This document shows positions 35,419 through 47,032 of a DNA stretch of 64,000 nt, in pieces. The position numbers and the translations under genes are program-made. Source of the DNA: Glossina fuscipes (taxonomy: Eukaryota; Arthropoda; Insecta; Diptera; Glossinidae); NCBI RefSeq assembly GCF_014805625.2, contig NW_023998414.1, positions 11,073,624 through 11,137,623 of the forward strand. The letters run 5' to 3'. The notes beneath the pieces were generated by a model. It saw nothing but the letters and a program-made list of their open reading frames with translations. It was not told the DNA's origin and searched no databases. Every line of letters starts with the position of its first letter. Position 1 is the stretch's first letter.

Positions 35419-37241
35419 TAAACAGATTTAAAAAAGAAAAAATTTACAATTTTATTTTCAATAAATCGGTTGCCATCAACAAACAACAACAAAAATTACA
35501 AGTCAATGTCATGCAAATTTGTCAACAAATACTTGCTCATTATTTACCTATAACAATAACATAGGGACGTTGACTGCAATACTATGCCATACATTTTTTA
35601 CAATTCAATGAAATTCAATCCGAATTTCCTTCCGAGAATTGATCTCAGTTCATACACGGGAATTATGCTTGTCCATATAATCACACATACAAGACACTCG
35701 CCATCTTGTTTTTATTGATTTATTTTAAAATGCATTTTCACGATTAAATTAAAGTCAAATCCTTATCATGGATCATCGTTTTTTTTTCTCTTTTGTTTCA
35801 CATTACCCTAGAGAGGATATTATTCATTATCTTTCACTACACAATAGCAATTCCGTTCGAATGTGAACACACGAAAATGATTTCTGGAAATGGATTTTGT
35901 TTTAGATAGACGGCATGGTACTAGCGACAATTTCTCTACCAAATGATTCCAAATTAATATATGCAAATAATATATATGATCATGTAGATCTATACGGTTG
36001 TTCAGATTTAATAATGATGATTATATTGTGAGCGAGAAAACAAATATATATGCTTTCATGTGAAAATATAGGGGAACCCTATATCCAGGCGGATTAGATT
36101 TTATACCGACATATATAGTTGGTCCGTAGAAATTGTTTTCATATTCCAACTTAATAACGCTGTACTAAATAGTTGAAAATAATCACAATGGAACACAAAT
36201 TAATCAATTGTTTACATTTGCAATAGCAAATCGGTCTTGAAGAAGGAAAAAACTTACCAGCATTACGCTGCGATCATTGTTGCCTTTAGAATTAAGCGGA
36301 TTTAAAAAAAAAAAAGAAAAGAAAATCTACTCCCGTCATATAATTGCTATGCAAACAAGAAGAAGACGAAGATGTTCAAGCTACAGCCTCCGACATGAAA
36401 TATCAATAAAACACTGCAAGCTTTGACAGGCTTAACGAGAAAAAGAAACTTACCAAGGGATCCTTCAAAATGTATATCGTAATCGAATAGGATATATATT
36501 GAAATTTCAATGCAAATTGATGCTAAAAACAAAACAGTGAATATAATAAACACAAACTTGCAAACTATCACAAAGATCATAATAATAATAAAAAAAATTT
36601 TATATTTTTGTTTTAAACAAAGAATGTGTAAAAGTGAGATTGCGTATATATTATATCGTGTAAAACCGCTACATACATATACACCTATACATATATATGT
36701 ATGTAGTAGAAATATCCTACATTTACTATACGCGAGTCCCTTAGCCTGATCAACTTTAGCTCTTTTTTTCAATTCAAGTCACACTTGCTACGCAACGAAA
36801 TTAAATATATTTCGGCAAATTCACTCATACGCTTGCAAAATTTTTCAAATTTCAAATTTCAAATTTTTCCTAATATATTTTGAAATTCCTTCTTGTCAGC
36901 ATGCGCACGTCAACGTCTGTTTACACGCGAATACGTTGATGAATAGTTTCGATTTTGTGCTTTTGTTTTTCTTATTTTGCTTTTGCTTTTGTTTTTGCGT
37001 TTTTCGATGTTGTTTGCTTGATATTAGCTTCTACTTCTGCAGTTTTAAGTTGGCTTTAAAGACACTCGCGTTGCCAGCGCATTTAGTGTGAATTGAAATT
37101 CGCTTCTTAACAGTTGGGACGGTACGCTCAGTTATAAAACAAAAAAACAACAAAAAAAAAAAACCAAAAGCAAATTAAAAAAAAAAATTTTAAAAAACAA
37201 AAGACCCTTCAACAGAAAACTACATTTTCTTTAACTTTATT

Positions 37242-37273
<32 letters not shown>

Positions 37274-39199
37274 ATTATTTGAAAAATATTAAAATATTAA
37301 GTTTTCATATATTTTATAATACTTCATAAAACAAGACAAAAATTTTGAATCAAATAATTGGAAACAGAAAATTGTACGTTTGCCTTAGCGAGACTAATCA
37401 TTAATTTGTCTTTGTTCGTTTTTTTTTTTTCTTTTTCTAATTCTTTTGGTTAAAAGCGTTCTTGACATACAGAATTTCAAGTGCTGGTTGTTCTTGACAC
37501 TACAATTTCATTTGATCTTGTCGTAGCATACTGAGCAACACAAGTTTTTTATTCGCTTATATTGAATAAGAAATATATTAAACTTAAAAGATAAATAAAG
37601 ATTTATTAAAAATAAAATTAATGTTTAAAAAATCATAAGAAGAAAAAATTAAAATAAAATTTGTCTTTAAATGGATTTATAAAGTAATTATAAAAGTCCC
37701 CCTTTAATAGTCATAATCAAATGTTTTCATAAAAATTAATTTCAAAATTTTCTCAAATTAATTCTTTTGAAAATTTATAAAAATTCTTTGAAGAAAATTA
37801 TTTAACTTTTTAACAGAAACGAAGTAAAAACACGCTATACACGGGACACAGTCCATCATTACATTACCCGACACCATCCTACAATTATTCATACAATACC
37901 CTAATCGAAATAAAACCTTATGTGGGATGTGGTCGCAAAACGGGTTCGATCCGAAGAGTTTTCCACAGCTTTCGTTCTTTGACCAAAACATATTGGTTTC
38001 AATCCTTCAAGTTGAAAATAAAAATACAATTCAGAAAATGATTCAAGAACTGATCGATAAAAGGTACCACAAGTGGTGTCTAAAAAAAAAAAAACCAAAA
38101 AAAAAAACAATATAATAAACAACATATAATGCTGCATAACATTGACGTCAAGATTGCTAATAAATTGTTCATTTCCTATTTTAAGGGTCACACTATAAAA
38201 TTTTCCATTAAGCACCTTCCGAGTGTGTGACATTTTAAGTGCTAACTTTTAATATTCTTACAACTAGTCCGTGAGCTACGCCACAAAATGGTTTGTAGAA
38301 ATATCCAAGTCTCAACAACCGAAAACAATTTAATGATGCTGTTAATCTTGTTCGTGATAGCACTCAGTCCCATTCGTTCTTTTCTGTTTATTCTTGTTCG
38401 TGCGCTTCTACGATTTACACGAAATATGAACTGGATGCGTCGACTCAAATTTTTTTCATCCGTCCAATTGCTCGCTTAGCGTTCGCCTATCGTCATGAAA
38501 CGGCACGTGTAGACATCAGCTCCCTTTTAATCAAATGCGATAACGTCGGTTCAAAAAACTATGGATAATTTGAAAATATGAAGGCGCTTAAAAAATATAC
38601 GATTAAACGAGGGGCTTGACTCGGACTAAATAAGTCGTCGAACAAAAATTTTAATGCAGAGATGACGGTTCTAAGAGAACACCTCCTAGTCTTACCACAC
38701 CATTTGTAATATCTAGTGATATTTGATAGCGATCTTATAAAGTGTAGCTACTTTCGATCCATATAAGAGTACGACATCCTCACCTATCAGTTAATCGGTT
38801 CGCGTAACATAGACCCTTTGGCGAAAGAGAACATTCTAATTTAGGTGATGGTTAGCAACCATCAGGTTTGGGAGTCAAAAAAAAAAAAAAAAAACCAAAA
38901 TTACTAATAAATTAATGTGTTACTGCCAACAACTTACCAGCAGATATCGATTGTCATGAATATATATATCCTATCTATGAAGATCGCCTGAATATTTGAC
39001 CAAATAACTAATAAATAGTTTGACGATTGTGATTATAACAGATTCGCCTGCTCTTCATTACAACACTTATTCAAGTTTTTAATTACTGAAGTCGACTTTT
39101 TACAAGCCCTTGTAACGTTGATCTATGAATTTTTGTCAAGGCCACAAATATTAAATTTCATCTTATTTTCTTATACTTATAATCCATAATTTTCGAAGA
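35419..39199. other. Non-coding DNA
   Basis: No exon was recognised. Holds poly-A tracts near 36303-36316 and 37247-37271 and low-complexity 'ttttgctttt' sequence near 36958-37005. A GC-richer patch at 37060-37130 ends in 'ctcagttataaaac', which resembles a dipteran initiator (TCAGTT) but has no supporting TATA box or downstream element. A 5' untranslated exon of the nrf-like gene starting here is possible but unproven. Confidence 0.35.
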
Positions 39200-39480
39200 A
39201 GTATATGCCATACAGTTTCATTTTTATCGACATAGATCATAAGCATAGATCGTTCTTAGGCCAACACATATCGGCCTATCATCATATTCATTAAAATGTT
39301 AGAAAAGTTGCAACTTGTATGACGAAGACGGACGGACTGACGGAGAAGTTTCGAATCATTTTCTGAATCGAACAATATAATAAATAGTGGATCTTTCTCA
39401 AATCATTTTCGCTGCTCCATACATCCGTACAAGCTAAGTAGAGACTTGTGCCACAAGAGGGCATAGTGTATAAAAAGGTG
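39200..39480 (-). repeat. Dispersed repeat relic, copy 8 (inverse orientation)
   Basis: 'ttcattaaaatgttagaaaa', 'gaagacggacggactgacgg', 'tttcgaatcattttctgaat', 'agtggatctttctcaaatca', 'ctccatacatccgtacaagc' and 'gtgccacaagagggcatagt' follow the same order as copies 2 and 6. It abuts a mariner fragment on its right. Confidence 0.6.
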
Positions 39481-39544
39481 GCCTCTTTAGCTTTCCAAAA
39501 TTCACTACAAGTCGAGCATAGGAATCCTGTGTTTGTGTGTGTGC

Positions 39545-39800
39545 GCCTGTGCCTAAAAATATGATGGCTGATATGAAAGGTCTGTGCGGATTTTTGCTCT
39601 TCGTTTGAGCTTCTTTACATAGCCTGCTCTTCTCCACTGATTCCAACTGTTGATGTTTAGTGTTTCCGATCTTGCTCCACCAGTTGCGAAATTTCATCGA
39701 CTTTTTCAGCGACTGGCCAACCAAAGCGAAATGCATCTTTGACATTAAAGACTCCTGGGTCCTTTGTTCATTCACAGCATTCTCACCGTACACATGCAAA
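39545..39800 (-). pseudogene. Decayed mariner transposase fragment, N-terminal region
   Basis: On the minus strand one frame opens VYGENAVNEQRTQ. A shifted frame continues FNVKDAFRFGWPVAEKVDEI and SQLVEQDRKH, then a stop and TSTVGISGEE. The block VKDA-x-R-x-G-x-PV-EKVDEI-x-VEQDR corresponds to the region between the two helix-turn-helix motifs of mariners and closely resembles GRPVVENVDKI...VDRH of the copy at 6782-7971. It is in fact part of what that copy has lost. It has at least one frameshift and two stops. Confidence 0.65.
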
Positions 39801-40848
39801 GTTTTTCGGTATAGTCGTCAAAAAGCATCACATATTAAATCATTTCGCAATTTCACGCTCATCAACAATATATATATTATATATGTATACTTTATAGGAT
39901 CTCTAAAATTCCCTTTTTTCGAAAAAGAAACAAATTGAGCATACCCCCATCTTACAGTGGTGGGTATAAAAAACTATGATCACAGAAAACGAGCTAAAAC
40001 GAGGCTCGTCTGAATGAGACGATCAGGTGAATGTTAATCGATATATAGGCGTCAACACCATTTAGTAGCGAAAACAACAGAGACCATTATTTATGAAATT
40101 TGCAACTCTTTGTTAGCAACTTTTACAATAACAAAAATGTAAAACATCAAAAGCACCTGTTGACCTGTTGTCCAGATAAAACAATGTGACCGAATATCTG
40201 CTGTAATAGCAAGGTATAAGGGCTTCGGTATATTGATGCGCGGAATATACGCACTTATGTTACCTATCTTATGTGCACATTTACTAACTGACATATATTT
40301 TGTGTATATTTTCACATACATATAGTACATGGCAATTAATTGTTTTTGCAACAATTAACAGAATAATGAAACAATGAGCAATTTATTGATTTTAATATGA
40401 AAAACTTTACATTCAAAATTTTGATAAAAAGCATATCCTTTTGTCTCAATTTCTCAAGATCAACTGGTTATTTAATAATAATAGTTTTACACTTAATTGT
40501 AACTAACCTTACTCAAGAATTTCCAGCAAAAAAAAAAAAGCTTTCATTAAAAAAAAAAAAAAATTAATTTTCTTGAAAAATTTGATATATATTTGACAAT
40601 TTTTTTGAAGGATCTTTCAGCTAAAGAAACTTTCAGGATCTAAAAGGGCGATTTAAGATTCTCAAAAGTTAATGTTATCTACCATCCCGCCGAAGATTTA
40701 ATATCCGAACTTTCGATCTCTTTAGGGGAAATTGAAAAAATGCTAAAATTTTTTCAATTTTTTTAAAGAGTAAGTTTTTTTTTTTTTTTTTTGTTTTATC
40801 TTTAACGGATCTGTGATATTGATAAATTTACATTTTTTTTTTTGCTTA

Positions 40849-40960
40849 ACACAGTCACCGTCAGAAAGAAGTAGGGAAAGATGAAGAGATATGAAGTAAT
40901 GCTTTTAAACTAACTAACTGAGCATTCACTTACAATTACGACCACAGGCAACGCTATCGT
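40849..40960 (+). repeat. Relic of the 55.6-kb tRNA-headed repeat (body only)
   Basis: 'accgtcagaaagaagtaggg' and, further on, 'ctgagcattcacttacaatt' followed by 'acgaccacagg' match, in the same order and spacing, 'acggtcagaaagaagtgcga' and 'agagtactcactatagctac' followed by 'gaccacat' in the repeat at 55553-55757. The tRNA-like head is not recognisable here. Confidence 0.5.
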
Positions 40961-41634
40961 AGTGAATTGGTAGACACGATTTTTATCTCTTCATTAGAAA
41001 ATTATACAGAGTGTACCAAAAGTTACGTAAGATATGAATTTTGCGACATTTGTGTGGTATGGCGTGGTAACTGACAGTCCAGTATTATTCAAAATGCAAC
41101 CCTGCGCAGAGATTACGGTTGATTCAGCTAGTGGATAAAGTCGATATAAATGAAATATGAAAATTGCAAAAATTTTAATTTATCGAGTATTACGCATGCT
41201 CTTGACGATCAATTCATTTTATGCATTGAAATTGTAGATAATCTCGATAAATGCTTTATATCAATTTCTTGTACCACATTTTTCAAATCACAGTTTTAAA
41301 CTTATGCGAACTTGCTTGTCGATAGGACTTTAGCTACAAAACTTGTGTACAAAATTACTCGTTTAACTGTCAAAATGTTGAATCCATTTAAATACTAAAA
41401 GTAACCAATATATAGATAGGCGGATGAATGGAAAAATCTAAATCGGATTAGTAATGGGCAATGGTCAAGAATATACGTGTTGTTCCCAAGCGTTATAGCT
41501 GGAATGTTAAACTTAGACTTGAACTAATTCCACTTCTTTGATAGCACATATGAAATTATAACAGGATCTAGCAGGTCTAGCATTTCCGTGTGAAAGAATC
41601 GCGTTAACAATTTTCTCAAGCATTGAAAATAAAA

Positions 41635-41639
<5 letters not shown>

Positions 41640-41679
<40 letters not shown>
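41640..41679. repeat. A40 homopolymer
   Basis: Forty consecutive A. The sequence upstream ('ctcaagcattgaaaataaaa') contains an AATAAA-like motif, so a processed or retroposed 3' end is conceivable, but no body is recognisable. Confidence 0.85.
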
Positions 41680-41681
<2 letters not shown>

Positions 41682-42411
41682 AACCATAACTAGGTAGTAT
41701 ATCCAGCATAGACTTAATTTATTGATATCCATATTTTGTTACAATAAAAAAGTAACATGCCATGTAATAGTAAACATGTTAACATACAATCGTAACGTAA
41801 CATAAATAAAGATAATAAAGATTCAAACCTAAATATTATATTATTTGTACTACATCGCTCTAACAGAGGAAACATAAAGTAAAACACGCCAAACCTATCT
41901 ATATGCACGTTCGATATGACAAGACCGCATAACCATAGATTGAATACTGAACATGCGAATATCGCAAGTAATAACGCAATTAAACTTTCTATGATTGATC
42001 GACTATTTAGATTAGATTAGATCAGTAAATCGACTGAAATCTACTCGATATTAAAATTTAAATAATTATTGAAAAATCTATAGCCTCTGCTTACTCACAA
42101 AACGAAGTGGACGGAAACTGAACTGAAAGTTTAAGGAACGTGTTCAAGACATCAATCTTTTTAAATACCATTTTTAGTAAAATGAAAAAAAAAATCTAGA
42201 TTAACATCTGTAGATAGAAAAAACCACTCTTTTGTATAAAAAGAATGCAACGATGTATGGAACTTTATTATAATAAGCTTTTCGATTAAATCAAAGAAAA
42301 AAAAAAAAAAAAAACGAATTAAACAAAAACAACAATATATAACAACATATACAAAGAAAAAAAACAGAAAAAAAACGAAAAATTGTCAAATTGAAAGGAA
42401 AAGCAGAAAAG

Positions 42412-42769
42412 ATGCATGTTAACATGCGTATGTGTTTGTGTGTTCTTTGCTTAACACTAAACATTTTATTCACATCATGTTATGGTTTGGCGAATGCTGC
42501 GGTAAACCCCACTTGCAATTTAAAAAATAATTGTAACATAAATGATCAAATACTAAGCGTAGGCGGTGAGAGTGTCGAACGCACCAGCAACGATTTGGAA
42601 AATAAAATCGCTTCAATATTTGAGGATAAAATTAACTACAGTTTAAAGCTTTTTGCTGATCAAACTATAATTGATTATAAGGCATTGGAGCGTAACTTAA
42701 GCGATTTGACGGCCAACTTAACCATAACTCATATACGTCAAGATAATGATATTGAAGAAAACGAAAAAA
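42412..42769 (+). CDS. nrf-like exon A: signal peptide and N-terminal linker
   Basis: The ATG at 42412 opens MHVNMRMCLCVLCLTLNIL, a short basic stretch and a hydrophobic core ending CYGLANA, a good secretion signal. The exon ends 'gaaaaaa|gtaagt' in phase 1. The longer open frame running past 42770 is only the poly-Lys/Phe intron sequence. An upstream in-frame TTG is ignored. Confidence 0.85.
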
Positions 42770-44115
42770 GTAAGTATTACGAACTAAAAAAAAAAAAAAA
42801 AAAAAAAATTTTATTTCATTATGTTTTTCAACCGAACCAACCCAATTTCGAATTTAGAGTTTCTTATAAAAAAAAAAAAAAAAACTAAAAAATAAAAAAA
42901 GTTTTGTGTAAATGTAAAAATCTCATTACATCGTCTTAAGTCGTCGATTATCGAGCAAATCAGTGTCTGCGATTTTATCCAACGTAACAATTCACCAAAT
43001 TTTTCAATTTCATTTCAGTTCAAAAAGCTCGATTTTAAAATCGAATTAAAAAAAAAAAAAGAAGTTAATTTCAAGGTGACGGTCATAATGTCGTAGATAA
43101 TTAAACAAGCGGTTCAATTAGTCACTTTAATCATGAGAACTGGGTCAGTGGGAGAGATATTATCTATTACTTACCTATTGCTCCATTCGTAAACAACTTT
43201 CTCTAGATTTGTTTTTTTTTTTTTTTTTTTTTTTTTTTTGATACCGAGTTTGTATATTAGATATACGCTAGAGCTAATAGCTGCACTTCTCAAATATCTT
43301 TGACAAGGTCTAGGCAGTCGTACTACTCGTAGTTTACTTACTTAAATGGTGATAAGCGCGTTAATCCAGATCGTATAACTAATAATATGATGCAATTAAA
43401 ATCTTGAGTTTCACCTTCTTTAAATCGTGAATGCTCGGTTGCGAATGCTTTGCTTCGTTATATTCTATGCAAGTCCGTGTTTCGAATCTCGTTTCAATCT
43501 CGCTATACTTTGTTGCTTGCAAAAATATCAAACAGAAGTGTATTTATGAACCATTTTACAAAGACTAAAAGTCTTTATTAAGTTCGGCGACTTAGTAAGT
43601 ATAGCCTTGTTGACGACGATTGCTTAGCTGTAGCGATAGCTCATCTATTAACATATAGTTCGGTTTTATCGTTCGGCGGACCCACCATTTAAAGAATCAT
43701 TTAGTATAATATAAATGACATAATTGCAACACTCTTGTCAAAAATACGTTATAATCTTTTCTGACAACCTAATATTTTGCAATATATTAAGCTATTTACA
43801 TATAATTGGTAAGAAAAACAAATAGGCCTGTCCGGCAGGCAACTCGAAACTGAACTCATGAAAATTCATGTTTATATATCAATACATATATATATATATA
43901 TATACACATGTATATATAAATTGATTTAATAAACATTATGATCAAAACTCGTTTCCAAAACCATCAGGTTTGGTTTTTATATATCCGAATGACATTTCTG
44001 TTTATTTAAAAACAGAAATAACAAAAATAAAACAAATAAAAGAGATATTTTCGCCTTGAGACAAAAACTCTTAGGTGCTTATCACTTAAGTAAAATTTAT
44101 AAAATATATCTTATT

Positions 44116-44154
<39 letters not shown>

Positions 44155-46991
44155 AAGAGTCTTCGCTCTTATCTATTATTTATATGCCTGTGCGATGGAA
44201 CAATGCGCAAAGAAGTTAGACGAACTCGAAATGTGTTTGCATCTAATTACAAACTGTCCGCAAGACGTTCATGAAAGTTCAATGAAATTTTTGATTTCTC
44301 TTTTCTGACAGTGCATTTCTCAACCCCCACATAATTCCCTAGAACGTCAAATATCATTTCCAATATTTTTCCCTCATCTTGCATATGACAAACGTATGGG
44401 ATATAGTACGTTAAGGGGGAGGCGAGAAATCGCGTATACAAAGTGCAAATTAGAAATTGTTTTCAGTATTTCAGGTATGAAGATTTTGATCTCTAACAGG
44501 CTCCTTAGACTAGATCGTCAATGATTGAAATTGATTTAGCAAAGCAAAAAAAAAATGGGCCCAAGCTAGCAGACATGATAGGCATTTCAAAAAATCCTGT
44601 ACATCGTCGGTTTTATTCACACTGCAAACGGGGAAACGCCATGATGATGTTGCAATTGAATGTTTAACCATTTTTCACACCAATGGAGCGGAATTTTTGC
44701 GTCAACTCGTAAGCATAGATAGAACATATGTTCATTACGTATTTATCTGAGACGAAGAAACAAAGTAATTGAAATGAGATTTCAAGAAGAGAATCGATTC
44801 GAAAGAGAGCTTCATCGGTTGGCAAGCTTATGGTCTCAATTTTTTCGAATGTACATTAGATGATTTTGACTGATTTTGTTAGAAAATAAAAAAAAAAAAA
44901 AGAAGAAGAAAATCCATCGAGAAGTATTTTATATGGTTTAAGTAATAAAATCAAGAAAACGTGGTTAGGTTTGATAAAGTAACAATGAGTCGACAAACAC
45001 TAAAATCAATGAGTTAAAGTTCGAATCCCTTCTTGTTAGAAAGAAAGAAAACAAATCTAAAGAGCTTTTATGTGTAAAAAAATTAATTTTTGGTTGTGGT
45101 TTTGTGGGCTGACAACATCAATTTTACATATGAAAATGCACAACACTACTGACATAGGAGTATTAGTTTTATGTACCATTACTTGGACGATATGTGTTCT
45201 TAATAAAATATTGTAGCATGGCCGACTTATCGTAGTACCATCAGCTCATTGCGAGCAAAACCTAACGGCGACTCTAATCGCCAAAAATTCGTATATGGAA
45301 TTGATCATTCTATACTGAACCCTATTAGACTCTTTACTTTGGCATTATATGAAAGCATTAACCGACAAATCCCGAATTCTCGATCGAAATAAAAGCCGAT
45401 TTACTATATGTGAAAAAGTGAAAAAAATTGATGTTTTCAGGATTGAGTTTTCACAAAAGTACAAAGGCAATCGTTTTTGCATGAAATCTATTTTAAATGA
45501 TAATAACAATGGCATGAATCAATATCTAAAATAGATGAAAATTCATGTCATGATATATTTTATCGTTTAGTTTTTATTACAAATTAAAAAAAAAAATATA
45601 GATATACTTATCTGATGACCCTATATTAATATTATCAACGTGCCCATCGGTAGACGGATAATATGCGCAAAGCAGACATGATTAAATTGATTAATATTAG
45701 GAACACGTGCACACTTATTGCTTGACTGATGAAAAATACTAGTTAGTAGAAAGCAATGGATAGTTGAAATCTGTGATTGTGGATACAAAAATGAAATTCT
45801 AATCTGGTATCTGTTTCGTAACAATATTTTAACAACACAAACGTTCAAAATAGCTATTATACAAGGTTTTGTTTTTTTTTTTTTTTTTTTTCTTTCTAAA
45901 CTGACACGAGCTTAAGACTGTTTCTTAATTAATATTTATTTTTTTTAAATCTCTAAATAAGTAAATTGACTTAACTTAAAATATTCAACCGTACGGTTCA
46001 ATACTATTATATAAAAGAATTTTACGATTCCAATTAATTTCCTTATGCGTGTAATAAAAATAGTATCCGCTTCTTATTTCAAGAATCTTTAAAGAAAAAA
46101 AAAAAAAAAAAAAAAAACATTACCTATAAAAAAATATTTAATGTTCGGCTATAGCAACAATAACATTATAACATTATGGAAAGTATCAATTAAAGGCAAA
46201 CTAAACACAACTTTAATGTTAATTTTCGAAAAAAAAAAAAAAAAAAACAAAAAAATTAAATTCTTGACCATTAAGCGCTTTTCAATATAAATTATGATAT
46301 ATATATATATATATATATATATAAGAAACATAAGTCGTCGCCCTCCTCTCCTTAAAGAATTTTTGTGCTAACCTTCATAAAATTAAAGCACTTTCTAACT
46401 AAAAACATATTGAAATACTCAAATACCGCACCATGTCTAGTAATGTTACCTTAAGGTACCTAAGTCTAGATAGATGAACCTATGGCTTTTAAACCATTTA
46501 TTTATATCAAGAAAGGAGATTTTTTTTCACTTCTGCTAATAATAATTCGGCTAAAACGACAATTGCCTTCCAAAAATTACTTTTGAATTCAATTAGTTAA
46601 TGTGTTTACCATATGTCGTGGCTATGTACTTTTATGTCTCTGCACCCCGCCCCACTCCACCCATTAGAACCTATTGAAAACAAGACCGTCTGATTATCTA
46701 AATTAATTGCTTTGTTCTTTGTCGCTTCCTGCGAACTTGACTTTCATTGACTTTCATCTATAAATCAGAAGCCACCATTTCATCATCTTCAATCATTCCT
46801 AGATACGACACATCTATTCAAAATGCTTACACTATTAGGATTTATAAGTTTTTCCTTTACTACTTGTAAAGGTTATCATCCTGTATAACCCTAACGCCCA
46901 TATTCAAAAAGATTCTGTGTGTGTGTGTTCTTTGTTACGCGGAAAGGTAAAACGACCTGAGTGGTTGTTCGCATTCAAAAAAAAAAAAAAA

Positions 46992-47032
<41 letters not shown>

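Larger units (their letters stand above)
39801..42411. other. Non-coding DNA upstream of the nrf-like gene
   Basis: No exon was supported. It includes a tRNA-SINE-body relic at 40849-40960, T and A runs near 40779-40792 and 40531-40562, and A40 at 41640-41679. The promoter of the nrf-like gene could lie here, but no convincing core motif was found. Confidence 0.35.

Noticed and set aside
39434..39799. 121-codon minus-strand open frame as a gene
   Set aside because: Its first residues belong to a mariner relic that continues in a different frame, and its 3' part overlaps a dispersed-repeat copy. The open length is chance.
42770..42888. Continuation of the nrf-like exon A frame (KYYELKKKKKKK...)
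   Set aside because: The donor 'gtaagt' at 42770 and the exact phase match to 51751 show that this is intron. The residues come from A/T runs.
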